From Gnetum montanum (Eukaryota > Streptophyta > Gnetopsida > Gnetales > Gnetaceae): a stretch of 64,000 bases of DNA. A program made the translations under genes and the position numbers. This document shows, piece by piece, positions 24,340-36,860 of this stretch. Below the pieces are notes generated by a model that saw nothing but the letters and a program-made list of their open reading frames with translations, had not been told where the DNA came from and did not search any database. Position 1 is the stretch's first letter; the number at the start of each line of letters is the position of its first letter. The stretch covers positions 286,774-350,773 of the forward strand of contig MNCI01004374.1 in assembly GCA_015680685.1 (NCBI GenBank). Reading direction: 5' to 3'.

Positions 24340-24850
24340 AAATGATAGCAAATGATGCAAAGTAAGGGCCAAATGAAGTAAAAACCATGAAAAATAATGT
24401 CAAATAAGGTCAAATGAGGTTTTAATGATGTTGAATAATATAAAATGATGATAAAAATGAGGCTAAACAAGGTCAAATAATGTTAAAAGAGAAAAAGATA
24501 CCAATTGATGTTAATAATGATGTAAAATGATATTAAATAAGGTCAAATGATATCAAATGAAGTCAAAATGATGTGAAAAGATGTCAAATAATATCAAATG
24601 ATGCCAAATGACATCAAATGATGTTGAATGACATAAAATGATGTCAAAATGATACCAAATGATATAAAATGATGTCAAATGGTGTTGAAATTATCCAAAA
24701 TGATGTAGAATGATGTCAAATGATACCAAATGATGTTGATCAATGCCAAATGATATCAAATGGTATCAAATGTTATCAAATGATCTTGGATGGTGTTGAA
24801 TAACACCAAATCATATCAAATTATGTATGATGAGGTTAAAGCAAGGTCAA
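24340..24850. repeat. Degenerate 10-20 bp minisatellite built on AAATGATGTC
   Basis: About 40 consecutive variants of (TC)AAATGAT(G/A)(T/C)C lie head to tail with no fixed spacer. It sits upstream of the - strand pol fragment, where Ogre/Tat elements typically carry minisatellites. The units vary too much to be recent. Confidence 0.85.
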
Positions 24851-25199
24851 ACATGGTTGAACATAATATTCCATAATAATATATATTTTTAGGTGATTTT
24901 ATGGTTAAACTAAGGTAAAATTGAGTGCAACTAGGCTACAAATTACTAAAATAAGCCAAAATTTAGAAAAACAAGCTATAAATTGCTAAAATAAGCAAAT
25001 ATCTAGTAGAAAAGGGCATAAATTGTTAAACCAAATAAAAATCTAGAAAAAATAAGGAAAATCTTATGTAACCTACTAGAACAAGTTAAAATCTAGTGAA
25101 AATAATCAAAATAGGCAAATAACTTATGAAAACATATTGTGAACTATTAGAATAATGGCTTCTTGTGGTCAAAATAATTAAAAACACCAAAAATTAATA
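24851..25199. other. AT-rich stretch, loosely repeated CTAGAAAAA/AAGCAAAT words
   Basis: No gene. The text continues the minisatellite character with longer, more variable units of about 40 bp. Confidence 0.4.
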
Positions 25200-26640
25200 T
25201 ACCCATAGTGTGGGAACTATCTCCTCAATGTGTGAGCTTCTTATCTCATATTCCCAATGTGTAAGGCCTATGCAAGCAGTGTATGAGTTAGGTTATTCAA
25301 GTTGAAAGTCTTTTTTTATGTTCTATATGTTGGTCCATACACTAGCCCAACATATCGGGCTAGGATCCCCAACATGTGGACACTTCATTACACAATCCCA
25401 ATGTGTGGAATCTATATCTCCAATGTGTGAGTAGTTTAGCTTGGGTTTTAGGCTTGTGGAACCCATCAAGGAAACTTGTAACCATTTTGGATCAAGTCTT
25501 TGACTTGTGAAACCAATCTTTGTAGTGTTTGAGCAATTTTGGACTTGTCAATTATTGTCATGGATGCCACACGCTAGTTCACATGTCGTCATAGTATGTG
25601 AGGCTTTGGGTTCTAATCTTTGGGACTTATATGTTAGCTTGTGGAAAATTTTGACTTTATTTTTTACCCCTCTAGGCTTCTAAGATAGTGTATAGGGTTT
25701 AGAAGAGGGATCTACAATTTTCTTGTCCATTTGAAGCAAATTATGAGTTGTATTAACCAAGTTTCAGGCTTTTTGGTTTCTACACATTGCCCCACACATT
25801 GCCACGACATGTGGGATAGGTTTTCCCAACTTGTGAAATCAAGCTCAAGTTTAGCAACTTGTAAAGATTAAAATCTTGCTTAGTTTTCCATCCTTGGTCT
25901 TGTAGGACCCACCAGGAAACTTATGAAAGATTTTATGCATTATGAATCTTGCTCTAACCTTCGCATGCTAATCCACATGCTGCCACAACATGTGGGAAAG
26001 GTGCTCCAATGTGTGGGGTTGAACTTGGCATTTTGTGAGGATTTTTAACTAGGTTTTTCACTCCTCTAGGCCTCCATGGATATGTCTAGGCTATGGGGAG
26101 AGATCTATAGTTTGTTTGAAAATCTCAAACAAGGTATGATCCATATTAATTAAGTTTCTAAGTTCTTGTTGTCCCACACGTTGTCGCACATGCTACCACA
26201 ACATGTAGGATAGGTTTTCCCAATGTATGGACACTTGTGGATAAAATTCCAACATGTGGGGATGGAATTTCCAATGTACAAGCAATTTTAAATAGATTTT
26301 TGACATGTTGAAATTTTTAAAGATTTTCTGGGGCCCACCATGTAGCATATAGGTAGTTTTCATAAGGAAGAAGATTTGTGAAGGCTTCACACGTTGGCCC
26401 ATACACTATCATAGCATGTGGGATAGGATTTTCCAATGTGTGAGCATTTTGAAGTTGAATTCCAACTTATGAAACATCTTGATGTTCTTTCCCAAGGCTC
26501 ACACATGGTCAAGTAAATCTCAAGTTAAAATATCAAGTAAATTTCAATGTGTAAGTCCTATTGCCCCATCTATTTTCTAACCACAATTTGTAGAAGCTAT
26601 TTCTTAGTGTACAAATAATTTCATGATGAAAGTGTGGGCA
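25200..26640. repeat. Field of degenerate CACATGTGG/CCAATGTGTG motifs
   Basis: Words like CCCAATGTGTGG, CACAACATGTGGGA and CACACGTTG recur every 30-80 bases, often in near-palindromic pairs (cacacattgcc...acatgtggga). Similar words fill 36600-36860 and 37390-37700. No coding frame crosses the field. It is probably the non-coding part of a Tat-like element. Confidence 0.55.
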
Positions 26641-28939
26641 TTGTGAGAGAATTTTGCACTAGCAATCAACATTTGGAGCTAGTTCCCTTCTCAATCTCCC
26701 AAGTGTGATGCATAGGATCTAAAGTGATGATTGTCAACTAAATTCCTAACATTTTCACAATAATCCTGGCTTCTATCCACACCTATACATAGTGTTGTGG
26801 CAATAGAGCTAAAATTTTTAGGCTTCTTTCTACAACAAAACTCACAAATCCTAGCCATCATGATGAAGAAGATCAAGTCAACTAGCCAAACCTAATTTTT
26901 GATGAGATGGAGGAGGCTGTAAACATTGTTTCCAAGCTTCTAGATCCTTCTACAAGTTAAGGATCTTCATTGAGGATTGATAAGTACTAATCTTCCATCA
27001 GTTTTCTTATTTTCAACGAATTTGTAAAAATGTTTTTGCACTTCTAGGCTATCTCTGGTTGGAATTTTTCATTTCAAATCTTTTGAATCTAAGATCTAAG
27101 CTTATCAATTATGTTAGGATGGAAGTGTGGATTTTTAGGCTTCTATTGGGGAAGATTTGAAATTTTTTTAATACCTGTACATAGCATTTTGCCCTATTTT
27201 TAACCCTTTTTGTCACATTTTGTGATATTTTCTAGGTCACATATGATTAGATTTTCAAGTTTTGACTTCCTAGATATGTTTTTTATGATTTTTTTGTTGA
27301 TTTGGAGGTGAAACCACATTTTTTGTATTTTTTATGGATTTTTGCCAACCCAATTTTCAGCATTCTGACCTATTTTCTTGAAATTTTGCAGTTTTTCCAT
27401 GGAAAACTAGCAAGGTTTGTAATTTTTTGGGCACAATTGTCTAGTGTATAAGGTTCTTGGGGATGGTAGATATAGTGTAGGAGGGTCCTAGATAAATTTT
27501 GGAATTTTTAAAATTTTGTTCAAAGTTTTCCCAAGGTTTTTACTGTTGTCATTTCACTAGGGGGGTTTTTTGTGCAATTTCTATGGAATTTTGGAATTTT
27601 TCCGTACTTAACTATAGTGTTGATGGTGGATTTAAGTTGTTCTAGGAATGTTCTATATGTTTTCAATTAAAACTAATTTTTTAAAAAAATTTCCCAGCAT
27701 TGGGAACTATGTTGGTCAATGTGAACTTTGGTTGTGGAGTTTTACAGCTTTCATGGCTAGAATTGATAGCATGGGGCACTTAGGCTTAGGTTTTGGCCAT
27801 TGTGAAATTTTTTTTAAGTTCCATGGCCAATGTATGACACTCCCTAGGCTTTCTAGGATATGGTATGGGGGGTCTTGATGCTTTTCATAAGGAAGAATGA
27901 TAGCATATGGGCTCTAGGAGCCAAGAAGACTTGTGTTTTTTGCTTTTACTTTCCCTATATCCTAAGTGTTTTAGATTTTGGAATTTCTTTCACTACTCAT
28001 TGTAGAAATTCTCTACCCTTTAACCTATAGCACTAAAACTTTTGACTTCATGTTTTATCAAATCTTGGTTTCATTCCAACTATTTGTGATAATGCTTATT
28101 TTAACGTCTTACATGCCAACTGTTTGTGAAAATGTCAAACTAAATTCCCACAAAGCCAAATTGATGTGTTTTGATGTCAAAAAGCTGTCAAACTATCCAA
28201 GTTAAATTTTCTATGTTTTATGGCTATTAACATGTCAAATTTAGTTCTTTTACTATGTGAATTAAAGTGTAAAAGACTAAGTTTTAACTTGCATTGTGAG
28301 TGTGGTTACATTGATAGACTTGGTTATTTTTATGTTTTATGTTCAATGGCAATGGTAACATCCTAGACATTATTTGGTTTTAAATTTTTTTTTATTTAAA
28401 TGTTTTCTTTGGCTTCTTATGATTATGTGGTTATATGGCTATGTGCAGGGTGTTCGTGAAACTTATCCTGATCATTATTGAGTTAGTGGGGATTTATGTT
28501 GCATGGGAATGGCTACATAAAATAGCTTGAACCCTGATAATTTCACCTCAATATGGTTTAGACTTAGCACTAAAGAATTCCTAATATACCTACTTCATAA
28601 TTATAGTATGATTATGTGGTCACACTTGTCTATAGATGTTGCAACCATAATCATTGAGACTCTCATGGTAGGTTCTTCTAACTACATGTAATTCAAGATA
28701 TTGCAAAACAATAGCTCATATTAGGTGGAAGCTCAATGATTATCCCAAATCTCAGAGATTTTCAGGTATGCGTAGTATAATGGTAACCACCTTGATGTTG
28801 GGTCATCACATAAACACTCTATTTCAAAACCCTCTAAGAACTCTCTATCTACTAGAAGCATAAGCTTGATTTCAAGTTAGTATGTTTTATCAATTTTTTG
28901 ATTTTAATGTTGTTTGTTCTAATTTTATTATGCTTCATT
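26641..28939. other. No gene identified
   Basis: AT-rich with T-runs. Frames up to 76 codons (27648-27878, 27978-28205) have no recognisable domain. Exons of the spliced remnant that starts near 28940 could extend into this stretch, for instance after the TATGTGCAG at 28441-28449, but I could not define them. Confidence 0.4.
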
Positions 28940-31900
28940 TTGCAGGTATAGCGTAAATCATGGAGGATTAGTGAAAATTGACCAAAAATTATCTATGGCA
29001 CACATAACTTTGGAGGAGTTTAAGTAAGGTGGGGCCATAGGGGTTCAAGTGCTTGACTAGCTTGATGAAGAGTTTGGTAGGTCCTTACACAATATCCTCA
29101 CATATACCAAACATGTGTAGCTACTAATCATGCACATAGATGGTGGACTCACTGAGATCTAGGAGCATGTGTACAAGTTTAGTTTAAGGCTCTAACTTTA
29201 CCTAAGCCTAGTTAGTGAAAGTTGTTTAATTGTAGCCAATATTTTTAGCATTTTTGATTTTTTTTTTGTTTTGGTTTTATGAGGCTAATTGATCAAATAT
29301 TTTGTACTACAGATTCTATGCATGAGTCTACAATTGTCATGACCATTGCAGGTCATGTTGAGGAAAAGATTCAACTCAAGTACGGTGATGTAGATCTTTC
29401 ATACAAATGGTTGGTTAACAAAGCTCTTATAGATGTCCAATAGAGGATCATTGATGTAGGTTTTTTTGAATTATTCATGTTGCCTAGTCCATTGATGTTA
29501 CCTATTGAGATGCTAAACGTTATTGACTTTTTTGATGAGGGTATCACCAAATTCATCACATGTGTTCATGATTTTCCTATGATTTTGAACATTAATGAGT
29601 ACATGTTTAGCAATCTCTTTAGCATACCTTCTAACAATGTTAAGGTTGCTATTAGAGTAGGGAAAGATGTAGGCCATGGAGATGAAATGAATGCTTGGAT
29701 TAACTCTACATTTGATGCTACATTGTCTTTTAGGAAGTGTGAAGTTGAGGAAGTGAATGAGACTTATCCTCTTTTCCATTCTAGATCTTTTTCCATGCTA
29801 CTATCATAGAAAAAAATCATAGTGGTTTAACAAGTCTGGACAATGAAAAAGGTCCTAACTGATAGCACTAATTTTGATTAGGCTACCTTCTTTGTCATTG
29901 GTCTATGAGATGAAATCAAAAAACTCCATAATAACCTTAACTCCATACACCATGTGTGTTTTACATTCTACAATGCATATCTTAGAAGGTTCACAGAGTT
30001 CTTGGTGATTAGAAAGAATGGAAAGTAGGTGGCATGGGATGCTTTTCAACTTTTCAAGTCTTGGGCTAAAGACATCATAGAGATGATGTGTTTTCAAGAC
30101 CCACTTGTGGAGGACATGGGTGAATCACTATCTATTACCACTAAGAATGTTAGTGGTTTACATTATTGTTCCCCTAACATTATGGGGATTGAGTCTTGTG
30201 CTACATGTGGTGATGCAAAAAGGATCAAAAAGATATATGTAGAAGTAAATGCCACTATTAGAGCAAAGATGAAGAAGCCATATGTTGAAGAAAACATCTA
30301 GGTTCTTGATTGGCAAGTACCTAAGAAGATGATGATAAAGCAAAATAAGGCAAATCAGGTTTTTGTATTTTTTTATTTTTTAGATTTTGTACATACTTTT
30401 TATATTTTTAGTTATATATTTTTTGTTAAAATTTTTTACTAATTTATTCTATTTGTTTGATTTGCTTTGGTTTGTTTGTAGGAAGGTAATAGAAGTTGGC
30501 TACTAGGGCTACCATGGAGGAGGAGCAACAATGCAAGGAAGCTAAGGAGAGGGAATTCATGGAGGCTCTAGATGTTGCAGATTCCATCTTAGGGGATTTA
30601 CCTTCAATGGGCACTCCTCTGATGGACTTATCTCATTATCTTCTTGTGTGTTTAGGGATTTGTTTTATGTTTTTATTTTATGTTATTATTTTGTTTTCAT
30701 TTATAATTTTGTTTATATTATTGTAAATAATGTTAAACTATTATGGCCATTATAGTGTGTGAACCTCCTTTAGAAGCATCTACATCCATATTCTGTCATA
30801 AACCTTGGGTAGAGGCCCCAAACAAGATGGAGTTTACGAAAGGAATGATGGATGACATAGTTGATACGTTATAGCATATTTTCCCTAATTTTGGTAGGTT
30901 CAATGTTTTTGTTTTGCATTTTAAAAAAAATCAGGTGTTTTTATGTTTTATGGCTACATCATTTTAGAAGTTTTTAAAGTAGTTTTAATGTTTTTTATTT
31001 GTGACAGTTTCTAAAGTAAAATGGAATCCCTTACAAGAATTTGAATTTGATGAGTTCCCTAAGCTTCATTCCAATGTGGAGAACGTTCCACAAAGGTTGT
31101 AGGAATGGGCTACAAAATGTGTTGCATCTTATGCAAAAACATTTTGGGAGTTGCAATTTTCAAATGAGTTCTTGTGGGAGTAGGTCATAACATTAGAGAA
31201 GCAAAATAAGGAACTAATAAACAAAGTCAAAAGCCTTGAAGAGCATAAGGAATTTATAAAGGCTCGTATGACCAATAGGGATTCCTTGAACATGAAGAAA
31301 ATTGAGTGGTCCTAATATTGAAATGCCATCCAAGGAAATATTGTTGTAGCTAGGAGCAATGTGCAGAAGGACATGCAAATGGAGCTCTTAGTTCACATGT
31401 CCAAGGATTGGTGAGATTACTATGCTTGGGTATTAGAATGAGACTAAAAGAAAAAGGCTCAAAAGTGGCTATACAAGGTAGAAAAGGAAAATTACATGAA
31501 GTAATGGCATAAGGAGGCTATGATGTGACATGAGTTGTTTGTGTAGGGCATAGGCGTAAAGGATACCTTTAGCATGGTTGCAGAATTAGTGGTAGCTATT
31601 GTTTCTCCTACTTCTTAGATTACTACTGGATTTGGGATGACTTCCACTACTAATTTTCTCCATGCTTCGCTTGAGTGGACAAATATAGAGAGGGAAAAAA
31701 TCTTGGCTACACTAAATCTGGAAGATATCAATTGGGCCAACATGAGTGAAGAAAAAATTCTTCACAAGTTGGAAGTAGGTCTCCAAATATTCGCACTTGA
31801 AGATATCACTCCTAAATCCTTTGAGGTTTGTGAAAATTTTTTTTAAGTTTTTTATGATAGTTTTTATTTTATTTTTTTCAAATTTTGTTATTTTATGATT

Positions 31901-32028
31901 ATGCTTTTTGGTCATCATGGCTAGTAACTGTTTGTATGTCTTGTTGTTTACAGGCTTCAAGCAATAGTGATGATAACGTTGGAGATAATGTTAATGATTA
32001 TGATTCTCATCATTCTCTAATGGATTGA
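28940..32028 (+). pseudogene. Decayed six-exon ORF of unknown function with coiled-coil segment
   Basis: Exon blocks that join in one frame: about 28946-29220, 29313-30358, 30482-30649, 30756-30893, 31008-31825 and 31954-32028 (TGA). Introns are 92-128 nt, AT-rich, all GT...AG, with phases preserved across every join. A frame begins G-A-I-G-V-Q-V-L-D in exon 1. Exon 5 (31008-31825) carries a charged heptad-like stretch around VITLEKQNKELINKVKSLEE, a probable coiled coil. The end is acidic and Asn/Asp-rich (SSNSDDNVGDNVNDYD). About twenty stops occur, nearly all where CAG, CAA, CGA or TGG would restore Gln, Arg or Trp. I recognise no family. It may be a dead host gene, a DNA transposon gene, or a retroelement antisense ORF. 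Confidence 0.65.
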
Positions 32029-32559
32029 TTTTGGCTACTATTGGACATGTTATACTTTGTTGTTTTAGCTACTTCATTGTTATTGTTACTATTTTTGTTT
32101 GGCTATCATAGCCTTAGAGACTATGTATTATTATTTTTTGTTATCATCTATTGCACAATGAAACTATGGTTATTGGACATGGACATTATACTTTTTATTA
32201 TTTGTCATGAAGTGTGACCATGGCTATTGTTTTGGTTTTAAATTTTCTTATTTTTATGTTTTTTATTTTTTATTTTATTTCATGTTTTCTATTTTTATGT
32301 TGTTTTGTAATTTTTTGTATGAACGTGAAGAATAAACATACGCTGTAAATCAATCCAAAAATGTAAAGTACGAATATGTAGTAAATTGGAAAACATGATG
32401 TAATAAGGTAAAAACTATAAGTCAAAACATAAACTTGTAAAAAAAATAAAAATAATGCTACTAGTTAAATGACCACACAAAATGTACAAGGACAAGAAAA
32501 TAGGTAACATACTTAATCACACAATTGTTTTCTAATCTTCAAGAGATTAGGAAATGTAT
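32029..32559. other. AT-rich 3' flank of the spliced remnant
   Basis: No gene. AATAAA at about 32331 could have been its polyadenylation signal. Confidence 0.4.
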
Positions 32560-35500
32560 GAAGCCTTTTCTACATGATCTTGTACTCTCTATTCCCTTTG
32601 CTCACTATGTTAAATGGGAGCTCTTCCCATGATTAGTTTATGGCTCCAACATTGTTGGTCTTAGTTTGGTTAATGTTGTGATTCTTGGCTTTGTTTTTTA
32701 TTGTAGGAGTTTCTTCTTGAAATTCCACCTCAGATCCTTGCTCTATGTTCATATTGTTGATGAACAAGGGAACTGTGCTATCTCTGTGGATTATAATTTT
32801 ATTTCCTCATAAGGTAGGTACATTTATTGATGAATTAGGGTAGAAATTACTCATGATTTGGTTGATCAAGGTCTTCCTAAGATTATGTTGAAACCCAATG
32901 TCTCTTCCACCATTAAAAAAATGGTAGATCTGGGGAATTGTTCCCCAGCCATGAAGTCTAGTGAAACGGATCCTCTTACCACTACCTGTAATCCATTAAA
33001 TGGCTTAATGATAGAGGTGGAGGTACTATGGATGTGCTCTACCAGGCCTACGAGCTCCATAATAGGAAAGGGTATAACATTTTTTGCTACTCCATCATCA
33101 ACATGCACTTGATGTACATTGTATTGGCTAACTCTTATTGTTATGAAGAGAGGGACTCTTGACACTTCACCATTATGTGAGTTGATTTTTACCTCGCTGT
33201 CACAAAATGCTAAGGAAGTTGTCTTTATTTCTTCTCTAGGTGAGGATGGCACTATCATTGCATAGATAGATTCCTCATTGGTGCAGATATCTTCACTCAT
33301 GGGAATAGAAGTCAACATCTTAACTAGAGCTTTGAGGTGAGCAGGGCAAGATATAAATAAGTCATATAAACTCAAAGAAGTTTTCTTCTATTTTAAAGAA
33401 AGCTTAAATTGCTTCATGGAAGTGAGGAATCCTTTATCATTATTGGAAGATGATGAGTGGCGAGGTACCCCTACACTCAACCATACAAATACGAGCATTA
33501 CACGCGCGATTCGGTTGAACTCCATAGACTAAGTGCCTACATTCCTTATGAAACACCTAAGGTTAATCAATCATTGTCCTCCCAAGCTTACTTGTATTTG
33601 TCATGGTTGTATGGTTAAGTAAGCTTAAGGCATGTGATTTTTATATCTTTTATGTTTTTATCGCCTATGCTAAGAGGGAAAAGGGTGAAGAGACTAAGTA
33701 CCTAACTCTAACTAACTAAGCCTTAATTAACCTAGCATCAGTATCTATTCCCACTTACCGTTTCGCACCCTAAACCAATGCAACGCTACTGGGTTACCAA
33801 ACGCTATTCATTACTGGGATTACCAAGCGTAACGCATGTGCTCGAAGCGGTCATATTGAATGCACTTAACTATGAGAGTTGAGGGTTGAGAGAGATTAAG
33901 TCCTTAAGAAAGCATTTAAACAATTAACAATAATTAACAACAATTAAAGTCCTATTTAGCTTAGTCCATGCACTGCAAGGTTTATCCAAAATTTTGTCTT
34001 TATTGCCGTACACAATTGTGTGCTCAAGTACAAAATTGCTCACATAAAGATTCGTTCACTTTGGGGCTCCTACTACGGGCACGTGGAAATTATTCTAACT
34101 CTGGAATGGAAAAATGGCAAGAGTTTGGCTAAGGTCTAGATCTAGATGGAGAAACAAGGGAGAGCTGCCTCTTATTTATAGAACTGGCAGCAAGCTGCGA
34201 TATCATGGCCCATGCGATATCGCGTCCCATCAAAAGATTTCTCATTTTTGTTGGCCTTGACTTCCTCCATTCTACCTAGGATTTTGTCTGCATGTTTTAG
34301 TAGTTGTTGTTTTTTTCCTCTTTTCCTACTCTTGCTTTTGATTGGTCTTCCTAGGTAAGCTAGTAGAGGTAGTGTGAGCATTGATGTCCATGGAGATGTC
34401 TAAAATTAGAGTAGGCTTTGGTGTATTAAATGGTTCCCTAATAATTTTGGACTTGTAATTAGTATTAAATGTGGCTATGGTGTATGGGTCATTAATAGCT
34501 TTCAAGGGTTCCTTATACACTTGGATATGCTAGTTCTAGGGCATAAGGATCGGATGTATTTAGAATTAACTCTTTACTATTTATCATTTTTTGTAAATCA
34601 TCTTTTAGGTCCAAGAAAAAATCAATATCATGGCTAAGTAGCTAATGGTAGTGGTAGAATCGGTCTAGTTTAAAGTATTTAAGCATGGAAGGATCATCTT
34701 TTGTGGCTATGGATGGATCCTTGGCAATCTCACATCAATGATCATGGCTATTATGAGCATTCTCTAATAGTGTTTGCATTGAATATGATCACTCTCAAGC
34801 AACTCATCAAGACGCTCTAATGATTTTATGGGCAATTTAGAGTGCTTCAATCTATCTTTCCATTTGAAGTTTAATTTTGGAGGGTTGGATGTGAAAGCAC
34901 TGGATGTTAATGATTGAGAAGCAGTGGTTGAGGGCTTGGGTTGCGTTGTCTTGGATCCATGTGTTGTCTTCAATTCTTTGACCATTGCAACCATGGCTAC
35001 ATGGGTTTGTGTTCCCTTGTTCTATCCTTTCATGTATGTTGATTCTTATATGTTATGTAAGCTAGGTCAGTACTAGCATCCTCAACATTTTCTATGTTTT
35101 TGATCTAAAAAAAGACCTAACTAAGTGAGGGTCTAGGTAGTAAATCTTAGACTTGATGAAATTATTAACAACCTTCTTAAAGATGGCCAAAAGATGCATT
35201 TCAGAAATGGGTTTAGGGACTTTATTAAGGATAGTATTCCATCTTTGGATGAACTTTTAGACAAGTTCAAGGGATTCCTATTTGACTTTCATAAGTTGGT
35301 CTAACATTGTATCAAGCTTCAAGTTATACTTAAAAAAGTTAACAAATTGTGTAATTAAGTCATCTAGAGAGGTGATAGAGCCTCTGGGTAGTGCATAGTA
35401 TAGTCTAAGGCTTTTCTAATTAGCGATGTGATAGATACGCATTACTATATGCAGCCAAGCTTGTAAGAATAAGCACTTTGAACAAAAAGTAATAAGATGA

Positions 35501-36304
35501 GAGTTGGGATCCCTCATCATTGTACTTGGCAAAGTGAGGGATTGGGATATCCATAGGGAGATTTATCTATGGGATGTTAGGATTGATGAGATCATCTTGA
35601 TAAAAATTTAAAATCTTGATCATCTAAGTGGTACTAGTTTTGAGCGTTTGTAGCTCTTTAGTAAGGTCCAAGATCATTTAGAAGGATTGATCTAGGCCTT
35701 AGGGCACTCCTATAGGCTATGATGTTTGTGCTAATGGTTGGAGAAGAGGTTGAATGGCTTGAGACCATGCAATTGATATTGGTATGGACTAGAGTAGGTA
35801 TGTGATCACTATCATAGGAGGGTTGAATAGGGAGAAGGATGTTTGAGCTAGAACATGTAGAATGAAGTGAATGAAGGGGGTATGAAAAGCTTGTGAGATT
35901 TGGGGTTTTGAAGAGGGGCCTACTAGGATGACAAAAGAAGGTGGTGTGGTAGATACCGCTAGTGATGATTACATGGAACAAGGTTGGATTGCAAAAGACA
36001 TTGATGTAAATATAGATGTAGAGTGGGAATCTAGTTTAGATTGATGCATTATGGCCAAGGATGTTGAGGTAAACATGAAATAAAATAAGGAGGTAGGTTG
36101 AAAAACAAGATTCACAAAGGTTACAAGAGATGCTTGGTTTATTACTAAGATAGAGGATATAGAGTGCAGGATGGTTACTTTGGAAACAAATTGTTGGAAT
36201 AGTTCCCCTATGAACATATCTAGCTCATACTTAGCTCTGAACTCATCTTGATCATCTTGGTTTTGATTTTAGCCAACTTTCTTACTTGCTTCATCTATGT
36301 CCAT
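32560..36304 (-). pseudogene. Decayed Ty3/gypsy gag-protease region, split by a solo LTR
   Basis: Read from 36304 down: a Met-initiated frame with Ser/Thr/Pro-rich and Phe-rich segments, a Gag-like region (about 35600-34800), then a retropepsin region at 33375-32866. The protease has a VDDG active-site variant, KNVIP after it, and an ILGRP end that is the standard C-terminal motif of plant Ty3/gypsy proteases. No reverse transcriptase follows before about 32560. The frame is interrupted by the LTR at 33451-34232 and reads through once that LTR and one target copy are removed. Many stops are Gln/Trp-derived. Confidence 0.75.
33451..34232 (-). repeat. Solo TGATGA-family LTR inserted in the gag-protease remnant
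   Basis: The 782-bp unit begins TGATGAGTGG on + and ends GTCCCATCA, so on its sense (-) strand it starts TGATGGGAC and ends CTCATCA. TATAAATA on the - strand near 34175 precedes the transcribed part. Flanking 5-mers are GAAGA (left) and AAAGA (right), a target duplication differing by one G/A change. The host frame is continuous across the target site. No second LTR or internal region belongs to it, so it is a solo LTR left by recombination. Confidence 0.88.
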
Positions 36305-36599
36305 TAGTTATGTTAACTTTCATGTATGAAGTTCTATTAGTTTAATATGGTCATATGGGGAGGGAATATATTCTTTCTTGTTTTTGTGAACAATTTCAAA
36401 TTGATGTTTGGATTCTAATTCTATAGATTGGATAAGAAGGCTAGCTTGGATTTTTGCACAAGTAAAATTGTAGTATTCTTCACTAATATTCACATAGGCC
36501 GATTCTAGTCCTAATCACCTAAGGAATTATCTACACTCTATAATAGCTAGATTAAATAAGGCAAAGACAAGGTATTGTATGAATAAGGTAGAGTTTTTA
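36305..36599. other. 5' flank of the gag remnant
   Basis: No LTR or primer site was recognised here. Confidence 0.4.
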
Positions 36600-36860
36600 A
36601 TGTCTTAGACAAGGTTTGAAGCTCCCAACATGTGAAACTTTCAATATGTGAAACTTTCAACATGTGAGAGTGTAGCTTGTGAGGCTATAGCTTGAGAGTT
36701 ATAGCTTGTGGGAGATCTAATATGTGGAAGTTGCATCTTGTGAAGCTATAGCTTATAGGAGCTATGTTTTGTAAGAGCTAATGTGTAAAGCTATAACCAA
36801 TGAAGCTCTAATTTGTGAACCTCTAATGTGTGAGGCTTCAATGTGTGAACTTCAACTGTA
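36600..36860. repeat. Tandem 12-16 bp minisatellite, AACATGTGAAACTTTC-like
   Basis: About 15 degenerate units with AATATGTGAAACTTTC, TAGCTTGTGAGGCTA and TAATGTGTGAAGCT forms follow each other. The unit shares the ATGTGTGA/ACATGTGG core with the field at 25200-26640, which suggests related retroelement non-coding regions. Confidence 0.8.

Noticed and set aside
24340-24850. CRISPR-like array of short repeats
   Set aside because: Units are contiguous and degenerate, with no unique spacers, in plant nuclear DNA.
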